A DNA stretch of 64,000 bases from Ardenticatenaceae bacterium (lineage in GTDB: Bacteria; Chloroflexota; Anaerolineae; Promineifilales; Promineifilaceae). This document shows positions 50,716-60,140 of this stretch, piece by piece. How positions within the stretch are numbered: the stretch's first letter is position 1; every line of letters begins with the position of its first letter. Location of the stretch: assembly GCA_020634415.1 (NCBI GenBank), contig JACKBT010000002.1, positions 62,001 to 126,000 of the forward strand. Direction: 5' to 3'. Position numbers and translations under genes: made by a program. A model generated the notes under the pieces. It worked only from the letters and a program-made list of their open reading frames with translations, was not told where the DNA came from and did not search any database.

Positions 50716-52749
50716 ATGGCAAAGGGACAAACGGCCGTTCACACACCCCCCACCTCTCACATCCTGGTCGTAGACGACGAGCCAGAGATCGCTGAGTCAT
50801 TGTCCGATTTCCTGGCAAAACAAGGCGAATACAGCGTCACCATGGCCGGCGACGGGCCAGAAGCCATCCGCTTCCTAGATTCCACCATCGGCACCCACAC
50901 CGAAATTGACCTGGTGCTGCTCGACATGCGCATGCCCGGCATGTCGGGGCTGGAAGTGTTGGAATGGATTCGCGGCAACAGCGAACTACAATACACCCGC
51001 GTCGTTCTGCTCACCGCCGCCGCCAGCAACCAAGATAAAGTCGAAGCCCTCTCCGCCGGAGCCGACGACTACATCACCAAACCCTATTATCCCCAAGAAC
51101 TGTTAGCCAGAGTGCAAACCATTCTGCGCACCCAACAGCTAGAAAAGCAGCTTCATCGGCAAAGCCAGCAGCTTGCCGCTCTGAACCGCATTGGGCAGCA
51201 AGTTGTTACCCTGTTAGAGCCACACGAGGTCTTGCAAACGGCCGTACAAAGCATAGACACCCTCCTCGGCGTGGAACTGGCCGCAGCCTGGATGATCGAA
51301 GGCGGCCTGCTGCGCTGCCAGCACGTCTACGGCCGCAACGGCCAGTGGCAGCCCGCCAACATCCCCCCCGGCCAGGGGCTAATCGGCACGATGTTTGCCG
51401 AAGCTACGGCCGTTTTCCTCGACAACCCCCTCGCCGACGGCCGTTTTCAGCCCGGTCTCGATGCCCCACCCCACACCGACATCTACGCCATCCTCATTAC
51501 CCCCTTCGTCGTGCGGCGGCGGCCAGTAGGCATCTTCGCCGCCTACAACAAACAAAACGGCCGTTTCAACGAAATAGATTTAGACCTCATGACCTCCCTG
51601 GCCCGCTCCATCAGCGAAGCCATCGAAAACGCCTGGCTCTTCCAGGGCATCCGGCGGCGGCAGCAAGAACTGCTCGAACACCGCAACACCCTGCAAGCCC
51701 TCATAGACGGCATCCTCCTCTCCATCTACACCATCAGCGAAGATTGGCATCTCGTCTCTGTCAACAAAAACAAAGCCGATGAGCTAGAAATGCACCCTTC
51801 TGATCTCGTCAACAAAATCTGTTACCGCGTCTTCTACAACCGCCAATCCCCCTGCGACCACTGCCAGGTCGCCACAACCCTGTCAACCAAAGAAGAGCAA
51901 AGCTGGTCAGTGCGTTCCATCGGCGAAGACCATCTGCCCAGTGAATGGGATGTCCATGCCTACCCCATCCCCAGCACCAAAATTGGCTCCGCCCGCGCCG
52001 TCATCGTCTGGCAAGACCGCACCGAAGAGCGGCGGCTGGAAAGCTCCCTGCTGCAAGCCGGCAAACTGGCAGCCATCGGCCAATTGGCAGCAGGCGTGGC
52101 CCACGAGATCAACAATCCGCTAACGGCCGTTAACGCCAACGCCGAAATCCTCAAACTCGTCATCCCCCCCAGCGACGAAAACTACGAATCCGTAGACCTC
52201 ATCTACCGCGCTGGCGAACGGGCCGCCCAAGTCGTACAAGGCCTGCTCAACTTTGCCCGGCAAGAAGAATACGCCTTCGTCCCCAGCCAACTCAACAAAT
52301 CTATTACAGAAGCCCTATCCCTGGTAAAATACCAGATTGATCAGGCCAATGTTCAGGTCATCCAAAACCTGGCTGACGATCTCCCACGAGTAACAGCCAG
52401 TTGGGAACACCTGAAAAGCGTGTGGCTCAACCTCCTCGTCAACGCCCGCGATGCCACCCAAAACCGGCCTGGCGAACGGCACATTGAAATTACCACCCGC
52501 CTCGGTGCCGATAGCAAACATGTTCAAGTCCTCTTTCGGGACAACGGCAAGGGCATGTCCCAGGCCGAACTGAAACATATTTTTGAACCATTTTATACGA
52601 CCAAAGACCCCGGCAAAGGCACGGGCCTGGGGCTGGCAACCAGCCACCGCATCATCGAGCAGCACAAAGGCGAAATCAATGTGGTGAGCGCACCCAACGA
52701 AGGCACAACCTTCATCGTAAGACTGCCTATTAACACAAATGACACGTAA
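50716..52749 (+). CDS. REC-GAF-PAS hybrid sensor histidine kinase
   Basis: 677 residues. Receiver with D70 (LVLLDMRMPG) and K (ITKPYY), then a coiled coil, a GAF domain ~165-310, PAS-like ~325-430 (QALIDGILLSIYTISEDWHLVSVN) carrying a CYRVF...CDHCQV cysteine pair, then dimerisation H463 (GVAHEINNP) and the ATPase region (NLLVNARDATQ, FRDNGKGMS, GTGLGLA). The CYRVF/PCDHC cysteines suggest a metal or redox-sensing PAS. The N-terminal receiver makes it a hybrid. Likely signals to the regulator at 49890 or elsewhere. Confidence 0.9.
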   Translation: MAKGQTAVHTPPTSHILVVDDEPEIAESLSDFLAKQGEYSVTMAGDGPEAIRFLDSTIGTHTEIDLVLLDMRMPGMSGLEVLEWIRGNSELQYTRVVLLTAAASNQDKVEALSAGADDYITKPYYPQELLARVQTILRTQQLEKQLHRQSQQLAALNRIGQQVVTLLEPHEVLQTAVQSIDTLLGVELAAAWMIEGGLLRCQHVYGRNGQWQPANIPPGQGLIGTMFAEATAVFLDNPLADGRFQPGLDAPPHTDIYAILITPFVVRRRPVGIFAAYNKQNGRFNEIDLDLMTSLARSISEAIENAWLFQGIRRRQQELLEHRNTLQALIDGILLSIYTISEDWHLVSVNKNKADELEMHPSDLVNKICYRVFYNRQSPCDHCQVATTLSTKEEQSWSVRSIGEDHLPSEWDVHAYPIPSTKIGSARAVIVWQDRTEERRLESSLLQAGKLAAIGQLAAGVAHEINNPLTAVNANAEILKLVIPPSDENYESVDLIYRAGERAAQVVQGLLNFARQEEYAFVPSQLNKSITEALSLVKYQIDQANVQVIQNLADDLPRVTASWEHLKSVWLNLLVNARDATQNRPGERHIEITTRLGADSKHVQVLFRDNGKGMSQAELKHIFEPFYTTKDPGKGTGLGLATSHRIIEQHKGEINVVSAPNEGTTFIVRLPINTNDT

Positions 52750-52817
52750 TTGGTAAACAAAGTAATGGAGCAAACAGACGATCCCATTACCCCCTTACCC
52801 AATTACCCCCTTACTTT
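52745..52817. repeat. Intergenic palindrome, GGTAATT/CCCATTAC family
   Basis: TAATTGGTAAACAAAGTAAT and CCCATTACCCCCTTACCCAA arms. Overlaps the kinase stop and ends at the PucR start. Confidence 0.75.
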
Positions 52818-54443
52818 ATGAGCCTGGCAATTTCTGACAAGGTAAACATTGGCGATATATTGCGGCTGGCCTTACCCTTAGAGACGGCCGTTATCGGCGC
52901 ATCCAGCCATGCCCGCCGACCCGTAGAGTGGATTGCCCTGCTCACCAGTTGGGAAGGCTTGTCTACCCAGGTCGAAGAAAACGATCTCGTCATCGTTCCC
53001 CTCGCCCTACAGCCCCAAATAAAGGCCCATCTGGCAAAGCTGGCCCAACTCTCCGTAGCAGCCGTTTTACTGTTCCAGCCCGTCACCGAAGCCCTGGAAC
53101 AGTTAGCCGAATCCCTCAACCTGCCCCTGCTCATTGTGCCCGACGGCCGTTCCATCCGCGAAATCCACCACGCCATCGCCGCCCTCCTGGCCGACCAGCA
53201 AACCGCCACCCGCGAACGGGGGATGCAGCTCTACCGCCAACTCTCCGTCATGTCCCGCGAAGACCAGGGGCTGGAAGCCATGACCGATTTGATGGCTAAA
53301 TTAACCGGCAAAATCGTCGTCATTCAAGACAAACGGCTAGAAATTCAGGCCATGAGCGTGGCCGGCAGCACCTCCATTGACCTTGACGACCTACGCGAAG
53401 CCCTGATGCAGCGCGAACAACTGCCCGCCGTCTTGCGCAACCGCAAACAAGCCGCCCACATCCGCCAAAGCTACTGGCAGCAGTTACTCATGGGCGAAGA
53501 AATCGGCCGTCTCATCAGCCCCATCATCTCCGGCGACCGCGCTCGCGGCTACCTCTCCATCATCGGCCCCGCCGATCATCTAGACATGCTCGATACCCTC
53601 ACCGTCGAAAATGGCGCGGCAGCCTGTGCCCTGGAAATGGCCAAGGCCAAAGCCGTCAGCGAAGTACGCAAAGAGCTGCGCGGCGACTTCCTCGAAGGTC
53701 TGCTCACCGGTTCGCTGCCCGCCAAAGAGATTGACCGCCTCTCGCGCCGCCTCGACCACGACACCGAGCCGCCCCATGCCGTGATGATTTTTAGCTGGGA
53801 CAGTGCCGAACCACCCTCATTAAGGCGTTTGGAAACGGCCGTCAACTGGGTCCTCAGCAACCACCCCCGCCCCGCCCTCGTTCACATCCACCCCCAACAA
53901 CACGTCTGCGTCTTCCAGGCCCTCAAAGACGAAAAAGACATGGAAACCGCTCACGATCTGGCCCGTCGCATCGAAGAGCAGATCGTCGAAGAGTTCCCCA
54001 AAACACGCCTGGTCGGCGGCATGAGCGGCCCCGCCCTCACCCTCGACAGTTGGCCCAAAGTTTACACCGAAGCCGTCCAGGCCATGCAGTTGTGCCAACG
54101 CCTCAACCTCTCCCACGTCGTCGAATTTGGCAGTCTGGGTGTCTACCGCCTCCTCTCCGCCCTTGAAGACAATCCCACTGTGCAAAGTTTTGCCCGGCAA
54201 ATCATCGGCCCCCTGGCAGAGTATGATGAACAGCATCGCGGCAGTTTGGTGGAAACGGTTGATGCTTTTTTCAAGCATCACGGCAATATCAGCCGCACGG
54301 CCGATTCCCTCTACGTCCACCGCAACACCCTCCTCTACCGCCTGGAACGCATCCAAGAGTTGACCAATCACGATATGGATCAATCCGACATGCGCCTGGC
54401 AATGCACCTGGCTTTGAAGCTGTGGCAGTTGCGGCCAGAATAA
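52818..54443 (+). CDS. PucR-family transcriptional regulator
   Basis: 541 residues. N-terminal PucR domain (NIGDILRLALPLETAVIGASS; WIALLTSWEGLSTQVEENDL), middle GGDEF-like/CdaR region, and C-terminal HTH_30: SLVETVDAFFKHHGNISRTADSLYVHRNTLLYRLERIQEL. PucR-type proteins activate purine catabolism or related genes in response to metabolites. No purine genes are near, so the target is unknown. It lies in line with the kinase. Confidence 0.9.
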   Translation: MSLAISDKVNIGDILRLALPLETAVIGASSHARRPVEWIALLTSWEGLSTQVEENDLVIVPLALQPQIKAHLAKLAQLSVAAVLLFQPVTEALEQLAESLNLPLLIVPDGRSIREIHHAIAALLADQQTATRERGMQLYRQLSVMSREDQGLEAMTDLMAKLTGKIVVIQDKRLEIQAMSVAGSTSIDLDDLREALMQREQLPAVLRNRKQAAHIRQSYWQQLLMGEEIGRLISPIISGDRARGYLSIIGPADHLDMLDTLTVENGAAACALEMAKAKAVSEVRKELRGDFLEGLLTGSLPAKEIDRLSRRLDHDTEPPHAVMIFSWDSAEPPSLRRLETAVNWVLSNHPRPALVHIHPQQHVCVFQALKDEKDMETAHDLARRIEEQIVEEFPKTRLVGGMSGPALTLDSWPKVYTEAVQAMQLCQRLNLSHVVEFGSLGVYRLLSALEDNPTVQSFARQIIGPLAEYDEQHRGSLVETVDAFFKHHGNISRTADSLYVHRNTLLYRLERIQELTNHDMDQSDMRLAMHLALKLWQLRPE

Positions 54444-54502
54444 TTAGGTAATTGAGTCATTGAACTGTTTATCGGGTTCAATCACTCAATTACTCCTTTT
54501 TT
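54444..54502. repeat. Intergenic palindrome, GGTAATT family
   Basis: TAATTAGGTAATTGAGTCATTG and CAATCACTCAATTACTCC arms around ATCGGGTT; sits between the PucR and the EAD-like gene. Confidence 0.75.
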
Positions 54503-55297
54503 ATGACGTTCTTCTTAATTCTCAAACTAATAATCGTGGCCCTCTTTTTGGTCATATTTTTGCGCAAAATGAATATGTTGTGGGGCATTGGGCTGGTGTC
54601 GGTGACAACGGCCGTTCTCCTCGACACCTTCCTCGGCGTATTCAACCGCGAGCAGATGTTGGCCGATTTAGGCTTCTTCTTTTACGTCATTGCCGGGGCG
54701 CTTTTTGCGGGAACGGCCGTCTGGCTGTGGGGACTTCTGCGCCCCATCACCACCATCACCACAACTGACGCAACGGCCGTTCCCCCGCCCGCACCTCCCA
54801 CACCCCCCCGCGAAGCCAGCGGCACCGCCTTCGACCGCCAAATGCTCTACGACCAAATCCGCACCCGCTTTGGCCGCGAAGACATCCTCGACCTCATCTT
54901 CGACCTCAGCATCAACGAAAGTGAAGTGATGACGATTGATCAGGATTTACAGCAGCTCATCGTCAAAACAATGGATTGGGCCGAACAGCATGGCGAAACG
55001 GCCGCTTTAGCCCTGGCCGTCGAGCGCATACTCACCCCCCTGCCCCCCGAAAACCTGCCGCGCCTGGAAAAAATAACGGCCGATTCCCCCCCCACCGTCC
55101 TACGCCAATACCTCCTCGCCCACTACACCCTGGCCCAACTGCACCAAATGGCCGACCGCCTCGGCCTGGATTGGGAACAGCTCGGCAGCGGCAGCAAAAA
55201 AGAAAAAGTGCGCAGCCTGCTCCTCTACCTCATCCGCCGCAGCCGCCTGCCCGAACTGGTAGAGTTGATGAAAAGCTTAACGGCCGTTACCAACTAA
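54503..55297 (+). CDS. Membrane protein with tandem effector-associated (death-like) domains
   Basis: 264 residues. Three N-terminal hydrophobic helices (FLILKLIIVALFLVIFL; LWGIGLVSVTTAVLL; LGFFFYVIAGALFAGTAVWLWGLL), a Pro/Thr-rich linker (PPPAPPTPPREA), then two helical domains: ~108-175 (FDRQMLYDQIRTRFGREDIL..LIVKTMDWAEQHGE) and ~195-262 (LRQYLLAHYTLAQLHQMADRLGLDWEQLGSGSKKEKVRSLLLYLIRRSRLPELVELM). The second matches the EAD1-like pattern of short six-helix adaptor domains, which mediate assembly in bacterial conflict systems. The family assignment is by pattern only. Confidence 0.55.
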   Translation: MTFFLILKLIIVALFLVIFLRKMNMLWGIGLVSVTTAVLLDTFLGVFNREQMLADLGFFFYVIAGALFAGTAVWLWGLLRPITTITTTDATAVPPPAPPTPPREASGTAFDRQMLYDQIRTRFGREDILDLIFDLSINESEVMTIDQDLQQLIVKTMDWAEQHGETAALALAVERILTPLPPENLPRLEKITADSPPTVLRQYLLAHYTLAQLHQMADRLGLDWEQLGSGSKKEKVRSLLLYLIRRSRLPELVELMKSLTAVTN

Positions 55298-55303
55298 CCC
55301 ACC

Positions 55304-55765
55304 ATGAAAACCCCCACCTTATTACTCCTACTGGCTCTCGCCAACCCCGTTCGCCACGCCTTCGCCCAACAAGAAAATGGCAGCGACCGCACCTTCTACA
55401 TTATCCTCATCATCCTTGCCATTAGCCTCGGTGGCCGCGCCATCTCCTCGTGGATAGCCAACCGCAACCGGCAGCACGTTGGCCTGCCACCCGTTCATGG
55501 TGCCCTCGGCGGCACAATCTGCCCCCACTGTGCCCAACCCTACGCCTTTCACCTATGGAGCTTCAACTTTGTCGTGCGGCGTATTGACCGCTGCCCCCAC
55601 TGCGGCAAGTGGCGCGTTGTCAAAAGATACCCTCCCAGCGTCCTCGATGCCTCCGCCGAAGCCATGCTGGCCGCCCAAAACGAAGCATCATCCCCCGCCA
55701 CCACCCTCTCCCCCGAAGAACAACTTCGCCACAAACTTGACGATTCCCGCTTTGATGAAACCTAA
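55304..55765 (+). CDS. Hypothetical membrane protein with zinc ribbon
   Basis: 153 residues. A cleavable-looking N-terminus (LLLLLALANPVRHAFAQ), a second hydrophobic segment (TFYIILIILAISLGGRAISSW), then a zinc-ribbon pair CPHCAQPYAFHLWSF and CPHCGKWRVVKRYPP, and a disordered tail. The gene starts 7 bases after the EAD-like gene, so the two are likely one transcript. Family unknown; possibly a sensor or adaptor partner. Confidence 0.65.
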   Translation: MKTPTLLLLLALANPVRHAFAQQENGSDRTFYIILIILAISLGGRAISSWIANRNRQHVGLPPVHGALGGTICPHCAQPYAFHLWSFNFVVRRIDRCPHCGKWRVVKRYPPSVLDASAEAMLAAQNEASSPATTLSPEEQLRHKLDDSRFDET

Positions 55766-55890
55766 AATTGCAGCTAGCTCCCTGGTCATAGCAGCATAAT
55801 CCTATTTACTTTCCCTCGGGAAAATTCTATTCTTTCAGCAAGATTTGCGGCAACTTAGAATAATTTTTACTCCTCCTCCTTCTTCTCAAA

Positions 55891-55920
55891 AAACCCCTGG
55901 CTTCCCCGCCAGGGGTTTTT
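55891..55920. terminator. Bidirectional terminator between convergent genes
   Basis: 11-bp stem AAACCCCTGGC/GCCAGGGGTTT around TTCCCC with T-run on the plus strand and A-run on the other side. Serves the zinc ribbon gene and the GT-C gene. Confidence 0.9.
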
Positions 55921-55922
55921 GT

Positions 55923-57407
55923 TTACGAGCGGAAACGGCCGTAATACCACCCCACCAACACCGGCAGTCCAAACGTAAACGGCACACCCAACAAATGCGC
56001 CGGAAAATGATCCCCCGCCAGAGCATAAACCCGCAAATGCCCGTAAATGAGAACAGACAGTTGGGCGGTGAGGAGGAAGGTTAAACCAGATCGTAATCGG
56101 GAATCGGTAATTGGGTAATCGGGTAATTCTCCCCCGCTCTCCTGCTCCTCAACCGCCAGCAGCAAAAAAGGCACGGCCCACACGCTGTACCAGATGCGAA
56201 AGTTAAGAGCTTGGAGGATGTAGAGGTTGAAGATGTTGGCGACGGCGCGATGGGGGGAACGGCCGTTCCACGTCCGCCACAACAGCCACAACCCCCACAC
56301 ACCAGCCACAACCCGCAGCAAGTTCGTCAGCAGCCCCCATGACAACCCCCACTGCAAACGCTGGTTCAACAAAAGCAGCAGCGTCGTCACCGAAAAGCCG
56401 CCGCCCTCCCCTGCTTCGCGCAGCAGCCGTGCCGCCAGCGCCAGCGGCGAGCCAAACGGCAAAAAGGCCACAATCAACACCGCCAGCCCGCCAACAATGC
56501 TTAGAAGAAGAAAATGCAGCCGCTCGCCCGCACCCCTCCCTCTCTCAGGGGGGCCTAACTGCCGCCAAAAGGCCAGGAAGAAGAAGGGCAAAGCCAGCAG
56601 GCCAATGGGTTTGGTGAGGGGGGCTAAACAGATGGCCGTGAAGCCGAGGGCCAGGCGCACGGCGGGCGGCCAACGGCGTGGGCCAAACTGCGCCAGCCAA
56701 TAACCGAGCAGCAGCCACAACAGCATCAGGCCATCATTATGAGCATCCACCACAAAGGTGAACAGCAGGGCCGGATTCCAGGCCCACAGCAGGGCCGCCC
56801 GCTGCCGTGCGGCCAATGGGCGGCCCGCCAGCAAATGCCAAATGAGCAGGGCAATGAGCAAGTGGGTGAGCAGCCCAATCAGTTTGAAGAGCAGCAGGGC
56901 GATGTAGAGATAGTTTTGGGCCAGGGCGGTAACGGCCGTTGCCGTCATCTCCCAAATTGGCCCGTAGGGGCTGGTTTCACTCGACCATTCCCCCGCCAAC
57001 TGCCAGAAGGGGTCTTGGGTGAAGGCCGAGGGTGGCTGTGTAAATGGGTTTTCGCCATAGATGCTGCTGACGCGGCCGCGAATGAAGTAGCGGTAGACAT
57101 CGGTGGCGTTGAAGGGAAAGGTGATGAGGAGCGGCAGGGCAAAGAGAACGGCCGTTGCCAAAATGAGCCACAAACGGGGCGCTTGGCGGCTGGCTTGCCA
57201 GTAGAGCCAATACAGCAGCAGCAAGCCCAACGCATAAAGCAGCCCCAGCCCCAAAGAGGGGGTGAAGCTGCGTATATCGGGTAATGGAGTGTGGTTAAAA
57301 TGGGGAGCGAGGGGGAAGAAAACGGCCGTTAAGCCATAACCAATCAGGGTAAGGAGAATAATGAGCCAGAGGGGAAAACGATGACGCAAGTATCCACTTA
57401 CCCCCAA
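55923..57407 (-). CDS. GT-C polyprenyl-mannose-type membrane glycosyltransferase
   Basis: 494 residues with about 12 membrane helices. The DxD-like early loop TFPFNATDVYRYFIRGRVSSIYGENPF and SPYGPIWEMTATAVTA match MptA/MptB-type and DUF2029 alpha-mannosyltransferases that use polyprenyl-phosphate sugars. Starts at TTG 57407, 7 bases after the kinase stop. Residues encoded at 56092-56128 (GGELPDYPITDSRL) come from a GGTAATT palindrome that sits in frame near the C-terminus, a second coding insertion of this kind. Transcribed with the kinase gene. Confidence 0.75.
   Translation of the reverse strand: MGVSGYLRHRFPLWLIILLTLIGYGLTAVFFPLAPHFNHTPLPDIRSFTPSLGLGLLYALGLLLLYWLYWQASRQAPRLWLILATAVLFALPLLITFPFNATDVYRYFIRGRVSSIYGENPFTQPPSAFTQDPFWQLAGEWSSETSPYGPIWEMTATAVTALAQNYLYIALLLFKLIGLLTHLLIALLIWHLLAGRPLAARQRAALLWAWNPALLFTFVVDAHNDGLMLLWLLLGYWLAQFGPRRWPPAVRLALGFTAICLAPLTKPIGLLALPFFFLAFWRQLGPPERGRGAGERLHFLLLSIVGGLAVLIVAFLPFGSPLALAARLLREAGEGGGFSVTTLLLLLNQRLQWGLSWGLLTNLLRVVAGVWGLWLLWRTWNGRSPHRAVANIFNLYILQALNFRIWYSVWAVPFLLLAVEEQESGGELPDYPITDSRLRSGLTFLLTAQLSVLIYGHLRVYALAGDHFPAHLLGVPFTFGLPVLVGWYYGRFRS
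56092..56128. repeat. GGTAATT-family tandem unit inside the GT-C gene
   Basis: TAATCGGGAATCGGTAATTG, then GGTAATCGGGTAATT: tandem octamer units in frame within the minus-strand gene, without introducing a stop. Confidence 0.7.
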
Positions 57408-57414
57408 AACAGGT

Positions 57415-58881
57415 CTACCGACGGCGGCGCGTGTTTTTGTTCAAAGGCACAACCAGCGTCACTTTTGTGCCCTTACCCGGCTCAGATTCCAGCCGCAAAG
57501 AGCCATCAATCCGCTCGGCACGTTCCTGCATATTGAGCAGGCCCAGGCTGCCGCGTGTGCTGTAACCTTTATTCACATCTTCCACATCAAAGCCAACGCC
57601 ATCATCCTGCACACGGGCCACAAACAGATCGTCTTCATTCCACATGCGGATGTCAATTATGCTGGCTTTGGAATATTTACGGGCATTGCCCAAAGCTTCT
57701 TCGATGATGGGGAAGACCACGCTCTGCGCCTGCTCGCTGAGCATATCGCCATATTGCCCGCCCACCAGGCGTACATTCAGGCCATCTGTCTCGCGCAGCT
57801 TTTGCATGACGGTTTCGATGGCTTTGGACAGACCTTGGGTTTCCAGGACTAACGGCCGTAATGTAAACAGCATCCCACGAATCTCTTTAGAAGTCTGTTT
57901 GGCGAGTTCTTCAGCCTTTTCAATTTCTACCGCAGCCTGATCGGGATCGCGCTTGAGCAGGGAGCGGACGAAGTTGAGCCGCATGGCAATGGCGGCGATG
58001 GTTTGGGTGGGGCCATCGTGCAAGTCTCGCGCCAACTCTTTCCGCGCATCTTCGTCAGCGGTAATAATGCGCGTCTTTTCGCGCTCTAAATTCTGGTAAA
58101 GTTGGGCGTTTTGCAGGGCAATGACGGAAAGGTCAGCCACCGAGCTGAATAGTTCAATCTGTGTTTTATCAAAATCAACGGCCGTTGCCGACCCAATCAC
58201 CATCGCCCCAAATATCTGGAACCCGGCTCGCAGCGGAATGCAGAAGACGCTGGAACAGTTGCTAAAGGCCACAAATTGCGAGAGTTCGGGGTCTTGGCGC
58301 GGGGTGTTGGTCATGGTGGTTTCGGCCTTGTTAAAGGCATCCCCCAAAATGCCTTGCACCCCTTCAATATCTTTTTCCGAATCGCCCGGCATGAAGCGGC
58401 GGGTAGCCACAGCCCGCAGTTTTTCGCCTTCATAGAGAAAAACAGCCCCCACCAGCGAACGGCTGGGAATGCCGCTCTCATCAAACAACAGCCCCGACAC
58501 ATCCAACGCCTGTTCCATCACCTGCTCAAAGCTTTGTGTGGCGCGTAAGGTTGAGGCCATTTGCTGTAAGGCTTTGGAGAGCTTAACGGCCGTTTCCAAC
58601 CGCTTCACCTCCTCCTTAATTTGGGCAAATCCCTTTTGTTCCACCCGTGCTTCCAGCGCATCCGCCATCGTATGACTGGTAAAGCCGAGGGCGATGAGCG
58701 AGAGGCTGGATAACACCAGCGTAATAATCATCGTGGGGCTGAATGATCCTCCCTGAAAAGCAGAGAGGATGATATAGAGAAGGGCAATCTGAAGCACCAT
58801 TACAACCGCAATCGTGCCCAACAGCCTGGATTTGTATCGGGAAAATTCTATTTTTATGGTAGAAGGTGCTTTGTCTTTCAT
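57415..58881 (-). CDS. GAF-domain histidine kinase (NarL-type)
   Basis: 488 residues. Two N-terminal membrane helices (IAVVMVLQIALLYIILSAF; TMIITLVLSSLSLIALGFT), a coiled coil, GAF domain ~115-265, then HisKA_3: ADEDARKELARDLHDGPTQTIAAIAMRL with H288, and the ATPase region NARKYSKA, VQDDGVGFD and SLGLLNMQERA. This is the type that pairs with NarL/FixJ regulators, none of which is in the window. The gene for the GT-C protein follows within 7 bases. Confidence 0.9.
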   Translation of the reverse strand: MKDKAPSTIKIEFSRYKSRLLGTIAVVMVLQIALLYIILSAFQGGSFSPTMIITLVLSSLSLIALGFTSHTMADALEARVEQKGFAQIKEEVKRLETAVKLSKALQQMASTLRATQSFEQVMEQALDVSGLLFDESGIPSRSLVGAVFLYEGEKLRAVATRRFMPGDSEKDIEGVQGILGDAFNKAETTMTNTPRQDPELSQFVAFSNCSSVFCIPLRAGFQIFGAMVIGSATAVDFDKTQIELFSSVADLSVIALQNAQLYQNLEREKTRIITADEDARKELARDLHDGPTQTIAAIAMRLNFVRSLLKRDPDQAAVEIEKAEELAKQTSKEIRGMLFTLRPLVLETQGLSKAIETVMQKLRETDGLNVRLVGGQYGDMLSEQAQSVVFPIIEEALGNARKYSKASIIDIRMWNEDDLFVARVQDDGVGFDVEDVNKGYSTRGSLGLLNMQERAERIDGSLRLESEPGKGTKVTLVVPLNKNTRRRR

Positions 58882-59054
58882 AGAGTGCCTGTGCGTTTTG
58901 CCAATTCTTATAGTTGCTTGTTCATTATAGCCCGGTCTCCAGATCAGCGCGATCCCATGTATAGTGTTAGAAACAGGGCAGCATACTCGTTACCATTATA
59001 GAAGGTGGCGGCTAAAAGTTGATAGCAATCAGGTCACAGAGTAAGAAGGATTTC

Positions 59055-59966
59055 CTATGAAATCGGCCGTTGGGCGGTGAGGGCGGCAGCAATTTGGGCG
59101 GCGGTACGGCCGTTATTCTGCAACAGAGCCACATTTGCCCGCAAACTACCACCATCCGTCAGATCTACCACCCGGCGCAGCAGCCAGGGCGTAGAAGCCG
59201 GGCCATGAATGCCCTGTTCATCCGCTTCCCGCGTGGCCTGGGCAATGGCTGCTTCCGCCAAATCTTCATCAAAGGCATCCGCTTCGGGTACAGGCACCGT
59301 AAACAGCAGGCCACTTTGCAACTGCAAGCGGTGATGGGCCAGAATAATGGCCGCCGCCTGTTCCGGTGTATCCACCGTCACATCTACCGCCAGGCCGCTG
59401 CTGCGGGAGAAGAAAGCGGGCATTTCGGCCGTGCCATAACCGATAACGGGCACACCATTGGTCTCCAGCACTTCTCGCGTGGCGGGCAGATCGAGGATGG
59501 ATTTGGCGCCACTGCTGACAACGGCCACCGGGGTACGCCCCAACTCTTGCAAATCGGCACTCACGTCAAAGGGATGTCCGCGATGGACACCACCAATACC
59601 ACCGGTGGCAAAAACTTGAATGCCTGCCAGGTGCGCCAAAATCATTGTGCCGGCTACGGTGGTTGCCCCATCTTCGCCATTGGCACTAGCAATGGCGATG
59701 TCGCGGCGGCTGCATTTGCGCACATCGCTGCGTGTGCCCAGATATTCCAGTTGATCGGCCGTTAGGCCGATGTGTATTTGCCCCTGGATGATGGCGATGG
59801 TGGCAGGGGTGGCGTGTTGGCGAACGGCCGTTTCCATCTGCCGCGCCGTAGCCACATTCTCAGGGTAGGGCAAACCGTGTGTAATAACCGTGCTTTCCAG
59901 CGCCACCACTGGCCGATTAGCCACCAATGCTTCTTGAACTTCAGGGTGAAAATGAAAATGTTCCAT
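59055..59966 (-). CDS. psuG: Pseudouridine-5'-phosphate glycosidase
   Basis: 303 residues from ATG 59966 (no clear Shine-Dalgarno, so the start is not certain). The opening PVVALESTVITHGLPYPENV and the phosphate and Mn-binding GEDGATTVAGTMILAHLAGI, ATGGIGGVHRG and SSGAKSILDL identify the PsuG family, which cleaves pseudouridine 5'-phosphate to uracil and ribose 5-phosphate. PsuK is not adjacent. Pseudouridine catabolism in this lineage is inferred. Confidence 0.92.
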   Translation of the reverse strand: MEHFHFHPEVQEALVANRPVVALESTVITHGLPYPENVATARQMETAVRQHATPATIAIIQGQIHIGLTADQLEYLGTRSDVRKCSRRDIAIASANGEDGATTVAGTMILAHLAGIQVFATGGIGGVHRGHPFDVSADLQELGRTPVAVVSSGAKSILDLPATREVLETNGVPVIGYGTAEMPAFFSRSSGLAVDVTVDTPEQAAAIILAHHRLQLQSGLLFTVPVPEADAFDEDLAEAAIAQATREADEQGIHGPASTPWLLRRVVDLTDGGSLRANVALLQNNGRTAAQIAAALTAQRPIS

Positions 59967-60030
59967 ATCATGTAGGAGAAATTGGAAATTGAAATACGGC
60001 CTTTGCAATCGCCAATCACCCATTAAAATC

Positions 60031-60039
60031 TGTTATAAT
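60031..60039 (+). promoter_or_regulatory. Extended -10 promoter
   Basis: TGTTATAAT, identical to the element before mntA. No -35. Drives the ParB-like gene with a ~95-base leader. Confidence 0.5.
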
Positions 60040-60140
60040 CGGGGCAGCATTGTAGCACAACTATACAATGGGCTACAGCAGATATTTAGTCAACTTACCC
60101 CTTGCGGCTTACATTTTCGCCTCATAAACTGCTATTCGGT

